64,000 nt of DNA from Acinetobacter pullicarnis (GCF_006352475.1 NZ_VCMZ01000001.1:1054001-1118000); one strand, 5' to 3'; shown: positions 53,927 to 62,433, counted from the stretch's first letter. Made by a program: numbers and translations. Notes: generated by a model from the sequence alone, not told the origin.

Positions 53927-54606
53927 TATGAATTAGCTCCTGACGTGGTTTTTAAAATGACACGATCTACAAAGATCCCTGGGGTAATAATAATCTCAGG
54001 ATCTAAATCACCCAGTTCACAAATTTGATCGACTGCGACGATTGTGGTTTTGGCCGCCATCGCCATTACTGGCGCAAAATTACGGGCTGCTTTGTTGTAG
54101 ATTAGATTGCCCCAACGATCGCTAGTTTTGGCATAAATGAGTGCGTAATCAACCGCTAAGGCTTTTTCAAAAATGTAGTTTTTGCCATCAATTTGTTTGG
54201 TTTCTTTGTTTTCTGAAAGCAGCGTGCCATAGCCTGTACGGGTATAAAAACCACCAATTCCACAACCTGCAGCTCTGAGACGCTCTGCTAAAGTACCTTG
54301 AGGCACGATTTCGAGTTCGATGGCTTTATTGCGATACAAGTCTTCAAAAACATAAGCATCTTTTTGACGCGGAAATGAACAAATTAGTTTACGTACTTGA
54401 TGTGCTTTGAGAAGTGCAGCTAGACCTTGGTCACCATTACCCGCATTGTTACTGACGATGGTTAAATCTTTTGCACCCTGTTCGATCAGGGCGTCAATGA
54501 GTTGATCAGGCATTCCTGAGCCACCAAAGCCGCCCACTGCAATGGTTGCCCCATCGTGGATGTCTTTGACTATATCCTTGGCTGAATTGAAAATTTTATT
54601 GATCAT
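53926..54606 (-). CDS. mmlF: 3-Oxoacid CoA-transferase subunit A, candidate MmlF (PcaI-like)
   Basis: 226 residues. GATIAVGGFGGSGMPDQLIDALI is the CoA-transferase alpha signature, and GCGIGGFYTRTGYGT and AARNFAPVMAMAAKTTIV follow. It is the first gene of the mml-like minus-strand operon, 118 bp from mmlR. Class I alpha subunits of PcaI, ScoA and AtoD type are hard to tell apart; the mml neighbours decide the call. The start has GGAC upstream, close to AAAGGACGG. Confidence 0.87.
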   Translation of the reverse strand: MINKIFNSAKDIVKDIHDGATIAVGGFGGSGMPDQLIDALIEQGAKDLTIVSNNAGNGDQGLAALLKAHQVRKLICSFPRQKDAYVFEDLYRNKAIELEIVPQGTLAERLRAAGCGIGGFYTRTGYGTLLSENKETKQIDGKNYIFEKALAVDYALIYAKTSDRWGNLIYNKAARNFAPVMAMAAKTTIVAVDQICELGDLDPEIIITPGIFVDRVILKTTSGANS

Positions 54607-54699
54607 TGAACCGTCCTTTCACCATCAATTTTTAATACGCTATGACAGTAAATTCACATATTGAGGTGTTTACTGCAATTTCGATATTTAAAACTGGTG

Positions 54700-54714
54700 T
54701 TAATCTCAGGTTAA
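54700..54714. promoter_or_regulatory. Candidate LysR-type regulator box before mmlF
   Basis: TTAATCTCAGGTTAA is an imperfect inverted repeat in the 118-bp spacer between mmlR and mmlF, about 95 bp upstream of the mmlF start. LysR recognition sites usually sit near -65 of the target promoter, which would fit. The match is short. Confidence 0.3.
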
Positions 54715-54724
54715 TGCATTATGT

Positions 54725-55636
54725 TTAAACTTGCGTTACATTATTTTGAATGTGTGAAGTCAAACACTGGATAAAGTCTTTGGCAAACTGACTGATATCA
54801 TCAAAATTAATGGCACAGATTTGAAAGCCACGATGTGCCCATTTCTCATCAATATTTCGGTATTCAATATTCGGGTGAATATGTTGCAAGCGTTGAAAAG
54901 CAGCCAGTGGAATAATGGCGATACCTGCCCCAGCAGCGACCATTTGGCAGACTGAGTCATAGCTGGAAACTTGTACACGAATATTAATTTTTTTATTTAA
55001 CTGCTGAGAAAGTTTATTTAGAAAAATTTGAATGGCACTCCCTTCATGTAAAGTGACAAGAGAGTATTGAATGGCATTGGCTAAAGTCACATTGGACGAT
55101 TGCAAAATCAGATGCTGTTTAGGGGCAATCAAAACAAGTTGCGAGGAAATCAGCGGAATTGTTTGCAAATTTCGAGTGTCAATATTCCCTGAAATAATCC
55201 CAATATCTGCTCGTTTATCGGCAACGATATTGACAATATCCTCACTGAGCATTTCTTTGAGGTTGACATCAACATGTGGGTGGCTGATTAAATACTCGGA
55301 TAAGGTGGTTGGAATATATTCGGCAATCGCCGTGGTATTGGCAACGATTGAGAGCCGGCCTTGGATTAAGGCATTAAATTTCGATAATTCGCCTTTAAGA
55401 CATTCTATTTCATGGTAAACCGATTTTGCATACTTTAAATAGACTTGTCCGACTTCGGTGAGTTCAACCCCTTGTGAGGAACGCTCCAAAACCTTTAGTC
55501 CCCAGATATGCTCTAAATTTTTAATACGATTACTTGCGGCAGGTGTCGATAAAAACGTCCTTTCTGCAGCGCGGGTTAAATTTTGGGTTTCAGCAATATT
55601 GAGAATGAGTCGAAAATCAGTCAGGTCAAAATTCAT
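54725..55636 (-). CDS. mmlR: LysR-family regulator of the mml-like operon, candidate MmlR
   Basis: About 303 residues. The N-terminal winged helix reads FRLILNIAETQNLTRAAERTFLSTPAASNRIKNLEH, and the effector domain follows (GRLSIVANTTAIAEYIPTTLSEYLISHPHVDV). It precedes the mmlFGHIJ-like genes in the same direction, so it is probably a pathway activator responding to a lactone or muconate. Two ATGs are possible (55642 and 55636); spacing to CGAG favours the second. Confidence 0.82.
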   Translation of the reverse strand: MNFDLTDFRLILNIAETQNLTRAAERTFLSTPAASNRIKNLEHIWGLKVLERSSQGVELTEVGQVYLKYAKSVYHEIECLKGELSKFNALIQGRLSIVANTTAIAEYIPTTLSEYLISHPHVDVNLKEMLSEDIVNIVADKRADIGIISGNIDTRNLQTIPLISSQLVLIAPKQHLILQSSNVTLANAIQYSLVTLHEGSAIQIFLNKLSQQLNKKINIRVQVSSYDSVCQMVAAGAGIAIIPLAAFQRLQHIHPNIEYRNIDEKWAHRGFQICAINFDDISQFAKDFIQCLTSHIQNNVTQV

Positions 55637-55758
55637 GGACATACTCGATTGAATTTAAAGCGCAAATAAACAACTGCAACATTAACATTAATTACAGTGC
55701 CGCAATCAAGCAAAATCATAGCGTCGGGGGCTGTTATTGCCGTTGTATTGGTTTTAGC

Positions 55759-56910
55759 CTAGTCAAGAGCCAACTCAGCCAAAATTTTTGCAGTGTGTTG
55801 TCCAAGTGCCGGTATTGCGGTCATTTGATAGTCTTCTGGGGCCGTTCGACCAACCGGTTTCAGGGCGGGAAGCGGCCCCACTGGACTATCGACCAGATCC
55901 CAACGCTGTCGAGCCTGCAATTGCGGGTGTTGCCACAAATCTGCCAAGGTGTTGACCCCAGCATTGGCAATATGTGCTTGTTCCAGCAAAGCAATAATTT
56001 CTCTTTGTGTGTGTTGCGCGAATTTTTTAACAATGATTGCGGTTAATAACGCGCGATTTTCAATACGACTTGAATTGTTTATATAGTGTGGATTATTTGC
56101 TAAATCAGGGGCTTCTAAGACGATTTCACAAAATAAACACCATTCTCTATGATTCTGTACGGCAAACAGTACTTGTTTTTCATCACCTGTTGCAAAGGGG
56201 CCGTAGGGAAAGATCGTGGCATGCGCAGCACCCGATTTAGGCGGAGCAGCCTGTTGTTCAAAACTATAATAGAGTGGGAAGCCCATCCATTCCGTCATGC
56301 TTTCGAGCATCGAAATATCAATGCGGCGACCCAATCCAGTTTGCTGACGTTCTATTAATGCCGCGAGAATATTGCTATAGGCATACATACCCGCAGAAAT
56401 ATCAGCAATCGAACAGCCTGCTTTAACCTGTTGCTGAGGCGTACCAGTAATTGATAAAAAGCCTGATTCACTTTGAATGAGCAAGTCATAGGCTTTTTTA
56501 TCGCGGTATGGGCCAGCATGCACAGGATCATCGCCATAACCTGAAATGTCACAGACAATCAGTTGCGGAAATTGCGCATGAAGTTGTTCAAAGGATAGTC
56601 CCAAACGTGCTGCAGCACCGGGTGCTAAATTTTGAACCAATACATCGGCTTTGGCCAAGAGTTTGGCTAAAATGGGTTGCGATTGTGGGGCTTTTAGATC
56701 GAGTGCTAGACTTTCTTTTGAGCGATTGGTCCAGACAAAATGTGAGGACATGCCTTTAACGCGCTCATCATAAGCACGGGCAAAGTCCCCACCATCTGGG
56801 CGTTCAATTTTAATCACACGTGCACCTAAATCGGCCAACTGTCGTGTGCAAAACGGGGCTGCAATGGCATGCTCCAACGCCAGTACGGTAATGCCCTCAA
56901 GTGGCTGCAT
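55759..56910 (-). CDS. Class III (CaiB/Frc) CoA-transferase, candidate itaconate/mesaconate CoA-transferase
   Basis: 383 residues. VLALEHAIAAPFCTRQLADLGARVIKIERPDGGD is the CaiB start, and the catalytic Asp is in KKAYDLLIQSESG. GRRIDISMLESMTEWMG follows. It is the last gene of a four-gene unit with a MaoC-like hydratase, a CitE lyase and an acyl-CoA dehydrogenase. This matches the Ict gene of Pseudomonas itaconate degradation and also the Mct-Meh-Mcl set of the 3-hydroxypropionate bicycle. It could activate itaconate or mesaconate, or shift CoA between the two ends of mesaconyl-CoA. Confidence 0.82.
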   Translation of the reverse strand: MQPLEGITVLALEHAIAAPFCTRQLADLGARVIKIERPDGGDFARAYDERVKGMSSHFVWTNRSKESLALDLKAPQSQPILAKLLAKADVLVQNLAPGAAARLGLSFEQLHAQFPQLIVCDISGYGDDPVHAGPYRDKKAYDLLIQSESGFLSITGTPQQQVKAGCSIADISAGMYAYSNILAALIERQQTGLGRRIDISMLESMTEWMGFPLYYSFEQQAAPPKSGAAHATIFPYGPFATGDEKQVLFAVQNHREWCLFCEIVLEAPDLANNPHYINNSSRIENRALLTAIIVKKFAQHTQREIIALLEQAHIANAGVNTLADLWQHPQLQARQRWDLVDSPVGPLPALKPVGRTAPEDYQMTAIPALGQHTAKILAELALD

Positions 56911-56912
56911 GG

Positions 56913-57758
56913 TTAAGCCTCCTGAAATGTTGCTTTGGCTTGCATGGCAATACTGCCATCTTCAAGCTCAATCCAAAGCTGAGCTGTCTCCGCTTGAATA
57001 TCCCCACAAATATAAAATGTATTAAAGTCAAATACGGGCTTATTGGCACGGAATTCAAAGCTGAGAATGTGTTGTTGCGGCACGTGGTCTTGCAGCGCTT
57101 GCATTAACAAGGTCGCAAGCAGTGGGCCATGGACCACCAGTCCCAGATAGCCTTCGACTTGCATACTATAGGGGCGATCATAATGAATTTTATGACCATT
57201 AAAGGTCAAGGCCGAATAGCGAAATAGGGCGGTGCTATCCAGCTGTTGTTGATGTTTAAAACTATAATGTAATACTGGTTGTTCTATTACTTTGCTTGGC
57301 TTTGGCTGAACATGAGTACTTGGCGTTGCGGTCTTATAGACGATGTCCTGTTGTTCTTTAATGGCTAAAATATCATTGGCATAAATAAAATGGTCGACAG
57401 TCACAAAGTACAGCTCACCTGTTTTGCCTTGTTTAAACTGAATATTTGAAATTTCAGAAACACGACGCAGTACTTGCCCGATTAAAATAGGTTGGAAAAA
57501 CTCAAGACGACCACCTGCCCACATTCGGCGTGGAAAGGGAATGGGCGGTAAAAAATCACCTTTATTGGGATGACCGTCTGTGCCAATTTCCGCCTGATTG
57601 ACCACATGTAAAAAGTTCATCCAATGAAAAAGATGGGGCATTGCATTGAGGGGTTGATCTTTCTTGTTGAACAGCGCCTGTAACATCGTGATAGAACGTT
57701 GTTCACAGCGGTCTGCTAAAATTTGTTTGTTGCCAATCCATTCTGCAAAATTTTGCAT
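56913..57758 (-). CDS. MaoC/HTD2-like hydratase, candidate itaconyl- or mesaconyl-CoA hydratase
   Basis: 281 residues. The N-terminal half (PPIPFPRRMWAGGRLEFFQPILIGQ) is typical of the Ich/Meh branch of hotdog-fold hydratases. The C-terminal hydratase motif is RYSALTFNGHKIHYDRPY, with catalytic Asn/His candidates, then LVVHGPLLATLL. It would hydrate a C5 unsaturated dicarboxyl-CoA to citramalyl-CoA. It lies 2 bp from the CoA-transferase gene and about 33 bp after the lyase gene. Confidence 0.82.
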   Translation of the reverse strand: MQNFAEWIGNKQILADRCEQRSITMLQALFNKKDQPLNAMPHLFHWMNFLHVVNQAEIGTDGHPNKGDFLPPIPFPRRMWAGGRLEFFQPILIGQVLRRVSEISNIQFKQGKTGELYFVTVDHFIYANDILAIKEQQDIVYKTATPSTHVQPKPSKVIEQPVLHYSFKHQQQLDSTALFRYSALTFNGHKIHYDRPYSMQVEGYLGLVVHGPLLATLLMQALQDHVPQQHILSFEFRANKPVFDFNTFYICGDIQAETAQLWIELEDGSIAMQAKATFQEA

Positions 57759-57791
57759 AATTTAATCCCTATTTTAAGCCTTGATAAGGCC

Positions 57792-58595
57792 TTAAGTTAC
57801 TTGGCTTAATATTTTTTCAGCTTTTGCAATAATTGGTTTATCAATCATTTTGCCATGTAAACTGATGGTTTGGCCTTGATTGGCTTGCACTGCATCCAGT
57901 ACTTCAATCGCCCATTGAATTTCGGCTTGCGTTGCTTTAAATGCATCATTGACGATATTGACCTGACGGGGATGGATGCATAACTTGGCTTGGAAACCGA
58001 GTTTTTTAGCTTGCAGCGTTTCAGTCTTGATCAGATCGGTATTGGAAAAATCGGCAGTGACACCATCGATAGGACTGTCTAAACCTGCTAGTTTGGATGC
58101 CAGCACGATCCTATTGCGGAAATACAACAATTCGAGAAAATCACCCTGCATATCCATTTCCAGTTGGAAGTCGATTGAACCGAACATTAAGGCTTTAACA
58201 CCTGAAAAATGTGCGATCTTCTCTACGCTGGACATCCCATAAGGGGTTTCGATAATGGGATAAATCGCCAGTTCACGAACCTGTTGGATTGCAGTAAATG
58301 CCAGCTCATGCTCTGCCTTAGGCAGTATAATCGCACTGACATTGGCAAATTGAGCCAGTTGAATATCTGCTGCAAACCATTCGGTATCAAAAGCATTGAC
58401 TCGAATCATGACTTTAAATTCTGGATGCTGAATGAGCCATTGTTTGAGTATTTCACGGGCTGTAACTTTGAGTGCGATTGGCACCGCATCTTCTAAGTCA
58501 ATAATGACTGCATCCGTCCCGCTTTGAAGCGCTTTAAGATAGCGCTCATTGCGGTTCGCGGGAACAAATAAAAACGAACGATAGTGAGTCTGCAT
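57792..58595 (-). CDS. CitE-family lyase, candidate citramalyl-CoA lyase
   Basis: 267 residues of the HpcH/HpaI-CitE fold. RSFLFVPANRNERYLKAL, IDLEDAVP, MIRVNAF, LPKAEHE, IIETPYG and MFGSIDFQLEM carry the Arg, Glu and Asp that bind substrate and Mg. CIHPRQVNIVNDAF follows near the end. It would cleave citramalyl-CoA to pyruvate and acetyl-CoA, or beta-methylmalyl-CoA to glyoxylate and propionyl-CoA. Neighbours favour the first. It is 18 bp after the acyl-CoA dehydrogenase. Confidence 0.85.
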   Translation of the reverse strand: MQTHYRSFLFVPANRNERYLKALQSGTDAVIIDLEDAVPIALKVTAREILKQWLIQHPEFKVMIRVNAFDTEWFAADIQLAQFANVSAIILPKAEHELAFTAIQQVRELAIYPIIETPYGMSSVEKIAHFSGVKALMFGSIDFQLEMDMQGDFLELLYFRNRIVLASKLAGLDSPIDGVTADFSNTDLIKTETLQAKKLGFQAKLCIHPRQVNIVNDAFKATQAEIQWAIEVLDAVQANQGQTISLHGKMIDKPIIAKAEKILSQVT

Positions 58596-58613
58596 TTTAT
58601 TGATCCCGCTTTT

Positions 58614-59774
58614 TTAAAATGAACGTGGTAAGTCGAGCAGATGTTCTGCAACATAACTTAAAATCAAATTGGTCGAAATCGGTGCCACCTGATACAAGCG
58701 TGTTTCACGGAATTTACGCTCGATGTCATATTCATTGGCAAAGCCAAAGCCGCCGTGGAATTGTAGACAGGCATTGGCTGCTTCCCAGCTCGATTTTGCA
58801 GCCAAATATTTTGCCATATTGGCTTCAGCACCGCAGGCTTGGCCATTGTCAAACAACTCACAAGCACGAAAACGCATTAAGTTGGCAGCTTCAATTTCAA
58901 TAAATGACTCTGCCAGCGGAAATTGTACTCCTTGGTTTTGCCCAATCGGACGACCAAAGACTTCTCGGTCTTTAACATAAGTTGTGGCGCGTTGCATGAA
59001 CCAATACCCATCTCCGATACATTCTGCCGCAATTAAAGTCCGCTCAGCGTTGAGGCCATCCAGAATATAACGGAAGCCTTTTCCTTCCTCACCAATGAGT
59101 TGGGTCTCCGGAATTTCTAAGTTTTCAAAAAATAGCTCATTGGTTTCGTGATTGACCATATTGGGAATTGGGCGAACAATCATGCCCGATTGCATGGCTT
59201 CTTTAATGTTGACCATGAAAATAGACATCCCTTCAGATTTCTTTTTCACGTCAGCAAGTGGCGTGGTACGCGCAAGTAAAATCATCCAATCACTGTGTTG
59301 TACGCGAGAAATCCAAACTTTTTGACCATTAATCACATAACGGTCGCCTTTTTTGACTGCTGTGGTACGAATTTTTGTGGTATCTGTTCCAGTCGTTGGC
59401 TCGGTGACGGCCATTGACTGTAAGCGCCATTCTCCCGTTGCAATTTTGGGTAAATAGAATTCTTTTTGTGCCTGTGAACCATGACGCAGTAAGGTGCTCA
59501 TGTTATACATCTGTCCATGGCACGCGCCAGAATTGCCACCACTGCGGTTAATTTCCTCCATGACCACAGAAGCTTCAGCAAGACCAAGCCCTGAACCACC
59601 ATACTCTTCAGGAATCATGGCTGCTAACCAGCCAGCATTGGTCAAGGCGTCAACAAATTCTTCAGGATAAGCTTTGTCTTCATCTATTTTACGATGGTAT
59701 TCATCTGGGAATTGAGCACACAAGGCACGTACTGCGTCACGAATTTCCATATAATTATTGATGCTGGTTTTCAT
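58614..59774 (-). CDS. Acyl-CoA dehydrogenase, candidate methylsuccinyl-CoA dehydrogenase
   Basis: 386 residues. MIPEEYGGSGLGLAEASVVMEEI, QSMAVTEPTTGTDTTKI and INGQKVWISRVQHSDW are family signatures in the FAD and substrate regions; the C-terminal FHGGFGFANEYDIERKFRETRLYQV follows. The catalytic Glu is not certain by eye. As first gene of the unit with a hydratase and a CitE lyase, it could convert methylsuccinyl-CoA to mesaconyl-CoA. Known acyl-CoA dehydrogenases also occur in Pseudomonas itaconate clusters. Confidence 0.82.
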   Translation of the reverse strand: MKTSINNYMEIRDAVRALCAQFPDEYHRKIDEDKAYPEEFVDALTNAGWLAAMIPEEYGGSGLGLAEASVVMEEINRSGGNSGACHGQMYNMSTLLRHGSQAQKEFYLPKIATGEWRLQSMAVTEPTTGTDTTKIRTTAVKKGDRYVINGQKVWISRVQHSDWMILLARTTPLADVKKKSEGMSIFMVNIKEAMQSGMIVRPIPNMVNHETNELFFENLEIPETQLIGEEGKGFRYILDGLNAERTLIAAECIGDGYWFMQRATTYVKDREVFGRPIGQNQGVQFPLAESFIEIEAANLMRFRACELFDNGQACGAEANMAKYLAAKSSWEAANACLQFHGGFGFANEYDIERKFRETRLYQVAPISTNLILSYVAEHLLDLPRSF

Positions 59775-59840
59775 TTGATGTCCTTATCTAGAGGCTTGAA
59801 CTTGTTTTGATCATATATTGTTATTTAATCGAATTTAAAA

Positions 59841-59867
59841 TAGTATATTTTGATGGAATAGATACTA
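59841..59867. promoter_or_regulatory. Candidate operator in the acyl-CoA dehydrogenase/LysR divergent spacer
   Basis: TAGTAT (59841-59846) and ATACTA (59862-59867) are inverted repeats 15 bp apart, between the divergent dehydrogenase and LysR starts and close to the LysR start. LysR proteins usually bind such divergent spacers and repress themselves. Confidence 0.35.
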
Positions 59868-59880
59868 AAAAATCATCGCA

Positions 59881-60816
59881 ATGGACATTAAACAATTACG
59901 AACCTTTATTACCATCTTAGAAACTGAGAATTTAACCAAGGCCGCGCATCTGTTGAATATTGTGCAGCCTGCTGTAACACGTCAAATCCAACTTCTTGAA
60001 GAAGAGCTTGGTGTACGATTATTCAAACGCTCACGTCATGGCATGGCTTTAACTGACGATGGGAGAGTCCTTGAACCCTATGCTAGACGGGTTTTAGACG
60101 AAATCGAAAGTGCCAAACTTGAGTTAACCAGTCTCAAAGGAATTGTGCGTGGCAAAGTCCATATTGGGGTGTTGTCGAGCATTAGTGAGCTGCTTTCGAG
60201 TTTGCTGATGAATTTAATCAAGGAAAAATACCCAGAAGTCCAAGTCAAAATATCGGTTGGTTATTCAGGACATTTAAAAGCGTGGTTAGAAGCTGGCGAT
60301 ATCGATTTGGCCCTAATGTATGATGCGATGCCATCGAAGTTGATTGAATTAACGCCCTTGGTTAAAGAGTCTTTGTTTTTAATTGGCTCGGTGCACACCC
60401 AATTAAAAGAACATCAGCCTTTAAAATTTAATCAAATTGATCAATTCCCATTGATCCTGCCATTTCATCCACATCGATTACGCTCCCTGATTGAACAAGT
60501 ATTTAATCAAAATGGCAGTGAGCTGAATATTTATGCGGAAACCAATGACTTAAACGTTCAAAAACAATTGGTCATGCAGAATTTTGGCTATACCATTTTA
60601 CCTTTGGTTGCTGTGAAAAATGAATATTTACGCGGAGAAGTACAGGTTGCACCGATTGCAGATCCTGCATTTTCACGGGTGGTGACTTTGGCTCAGCATT
60701 CGACTCGAAATATTCCTAAACATTTACGGATTATTGCGCAGGAAATCATTGCCTGTGTGGGACAATCCGTGCAGGAAAAGAAATGGCCACAAGCCGAATG
60801 GATTCATCAAGAATAG
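59881..60816 (+). CDS. LysR-family regulator, divergent from the C5-dicarboxyl-CoA module
   Basis: 311 residues. The N-terminus MDIKQLRTFITILETENLTKAAHLLNIVQPAVTRQIQLLEEELGVRLFKRSRHGM is a complete LysR helix-turn-helix. The effector domain follows (GKVHIGVLSSISELLSSLLMNLIKEKYPEVQVKI). It is divergent from the acyl-CoA dehydrogenase by 106 bp and probably controls that operon. In Pseudomonas the itaconate cluster also carries a LysR gene. Confidence 0.85.
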   Translation: MDIKQLRTFITILETENLTKAAHLLNIVQPAVTRQIQLLEEELGVRLFKRSRHGMALTDDGRVLEPYARRVLDEIESAKLELTSLKGIVRGKVHIGVLSSISELLSSLLMNLIKEKYPEVQVKISVGYSGHLKAWLEAGDIDLALMYDAMPSKLIELTPLVKESLFLIGSVHTQLKEHQPLKFNQIDQFPLILPFHPHRLRSLIEQVFNQNGSELNIYAETNDLNVQKQLVMQNFGYTILPLVAVKNEYLRGEVQVAPIADPAFSRVVTLAQHSTRNIPKHLRIIAQEIIACVGQSVQEKKWPQAEWIHQE

Positions 60817-60951
60817 ACTTAATGATCAGCGAGCTTAACTTTAAGTAATACTGATCACTTATAAATTCACGCACTTGCCTTAGTTCAGAGGAGATGAGGA
60901 TGAACTACTTTGCAGAGGATCCCTTTTAGGTAATGTTACCTAGGAGGAAGG

Positions 60952-61257
60952 ATGAAAAAACTGAAATTTCAGTATCAAAAAGCCATACAAAGCACTCGGC
61001 ATGAAAACTTTAGATTGATATATCCCAATGTTAAAAGTTCCATGCATAAAAAATTTAGTACACGGCAAGAAAGAGGTTTTTATTTTCTGCATATTATTGA
61101 ATATAAAGATTATCCATTAAAAATCCGCGTCGCTCGTGGCAAAGGCTTGCCTCAACCTTAGGATGATTATCCAGCATTCGTTTATGATGTGGCGAAAAGC
61201 TGGAAGCACAATTCTAAACGTGCAAATCAGTACTACAGAGAACAGGAGCAAAATTAA
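60952..61257 (+). pseudogene. Small gene interrupted by an in-frame amber codon
   Basis: The ATG at 60952 has an excellent AGGAGGAAGG upstream. The frame runs 69 codons to TAG at 61159-61161, then continues in the same frame for 31 more codons (DDYPAFVYDVAKSWKHNSKR and on) to TAA at 61255-61257. A strong terminator begins within the last codons. Composition does not change at the TAG. This suggests an intact gene of about 101 codons that has gained a stop. I do not recognise the protein; it is basic and rich in Lys and Arg. Readthrough or a real 69-residue product are alternatives. Confidence 0.65.
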
Positions 61258-61291
61258 AAAATGGGAACTTAATTGTTCCCATTTTTTAATT
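61252..61291. terminator. Strong intrinsic terminator, possibly bidirectional
   Basis: AATTAAAAAATGGGAAC pairs perfectly with GTTCCCATTTTTTAATT around TTAATT. Six T lie in the 3' arm, and the complementary strand also shows T-rich arms. It overlaps the second stop codon of the interrupted gene. Confidence 0.9.
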
Positions 61292-61563
61292 CGTAGAATA
61301 AATTTAAAATGCAATGAATAACCCTATCAGTATTTATAATATCTTTTAATACAATGCTTTAGGTCGGAAATGGCGAATTGGTCGGGTTATATTGATTTAA
61401 GAGGAGAAATTAGAGTGGATCGGAACGATTTAACCTAAGCTTGGGTAAATTCACCGAAAATACAGTAATTGAGATATGTTATTGGGAAATAAGGGGTTTC
61501 TGTTCTGTTGTTTGCGCATTGATCAAAAAAATAGATTATAATTTTCGCAATGCGAAACATTGA
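61292..61563. other. Upstream region of the IclR gene
   Basis: AT-rich and without a credible gene; it ends in a TATAAT box and a palindrome just before the IclR start. With the adjoining terminator it makes a 306-bp non-coding stretch. Confidence 0.45.
61537..61557 (+). promoter_or_regulatory. -10 box and 15-bp palindrome of the IclR-type gene
   Basis: TATAAT is at 61537-61542, directly followed by TTTCGCAATGCGAAA (61543-61557), a perfect palindrome with a single central base. It ends six bases before the ATG at 61564. A palindrome between -10 and start codon suits autorepression; IclR proteins are known to bind palindromes of this size. Confidence 0.55.
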
Positions 61564-62433
61564 ATGAAAAGAATTAGGCCTGTGACTATGACCAATCGAA
61601 ATGAAACTGAACAAGCCGAAAAATTGCTGATGCCATTAAGGCACGAACTTTTGCATCCGATTGAAGACATGCAGGCTGAAGAAGATCGCCAATTCATTAC
61701 AGCACTGGCCCGTGGTTTAGAATTATTACGTTGCTTCTCTGCCAAACAACCGCATTTGGGTAATCAGGAAATGTCTTTGATGACCGGTTTACCCAAGCCA
61801 ACGATTACCCGTTTAACTCATACGCTGTCGCGTTTGGGCTATATTAAGCAAGTTCCCAATTCGAGTAAGTTTCAGCTTTCTGCTGGTGTATTGGCTTTTG
61901 GCTATTCAATGCTTTCGAATGTGTCGATCCGTTCAATTGCACAGCATTATATGAAGGATTTGGCGGATTACGCAGGTGCTGCAGTTGCTTTGGCGACACG
62001 TGATCGTTTAAACATGATTTATTTGGATGTGGTACAGGGCAAGGGCAACGTCACCATGCGTCGTCAAATTGGAACCTATTTGCCCATCCATTTAAGTGCA
62101 ATGGGGCGTGCTTGTCTTGCTGCAATGCCAGAAGATGAACGTGAATTTTTATTAAATGCCATTCGGATCAAGCATAAAGAAGACTGGATGAAAATTAATC
62201 GTGATCTCGATAAGGCTTTTCGGGACTATCAAGATTTCGGTTATTGTTTTTCAATGGGTGAATGGCATAAAGACGTCAATGCAGTTGCAGTGCCATTATT
62301 ACATGAGCAACATGGTTTACAGGTGTTTAACTGTGGTGGCCCAAGCTTTATTATGAAGCGTGAAAAAATTGAAGAAGATATTGCACCGCGTTTATTGCAT
62401 ATGGTGAACAATATTAAAACTGAGATTGGCTAA
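61564..62433 (+). CDS. IclR-family transcriptional regulator
   Basis: 289 residues. The winged helix spans ARGLELLRCFSAKQPHLGNQEMSLMTGLPKPTITRLTHTLSRLGYIKQ, and the effector domain (RDRLNMIYLDVVQGKGNVTMRRQIGTYLPIHLSAMGRA) resembles the PcaR/PobR branch. No catabolic gene lies next to it in an operon, so the target is unknown; the neighbouring cluster on the other strand ends 2 kb away. The ATG at 61564 is the longest start; 61591 is also possible, and neither has a strong ribosome binding site. Confidence 0.85.
   Translation: MKRIRPVTMTNRNETEQAEKLLMPLRHELLHPIEDMQAEEDRQFITALARGLELLRCFSAKQPHLGNQEMSLMTGLPKPTITRLTHTLSRLGYIKQVPNSSKFQLSAGVLAFGYSMLSNVSIRSIAQHYMKDLADYAGAAVALATRDRLNMIYLDVVQGKGNVTMRRQIGTYLPIHLSAMGRACLAAMPEDEREFLLNAIRIKHKEDWMKINRDLDKAFRDYQDFGYCFSMGEWHKDVNAVAVPLLHEQHGLQVFNCGGPSFIMKREKIEEDIAPRLLHMVNNIKTEIG

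Noticed and set aside
55071..55418. 115-codon frame antisense to mmlR
   Set aside because: It lies entirely opposite a clear LysR gene, has no homology I can see and no ribosome binding site.
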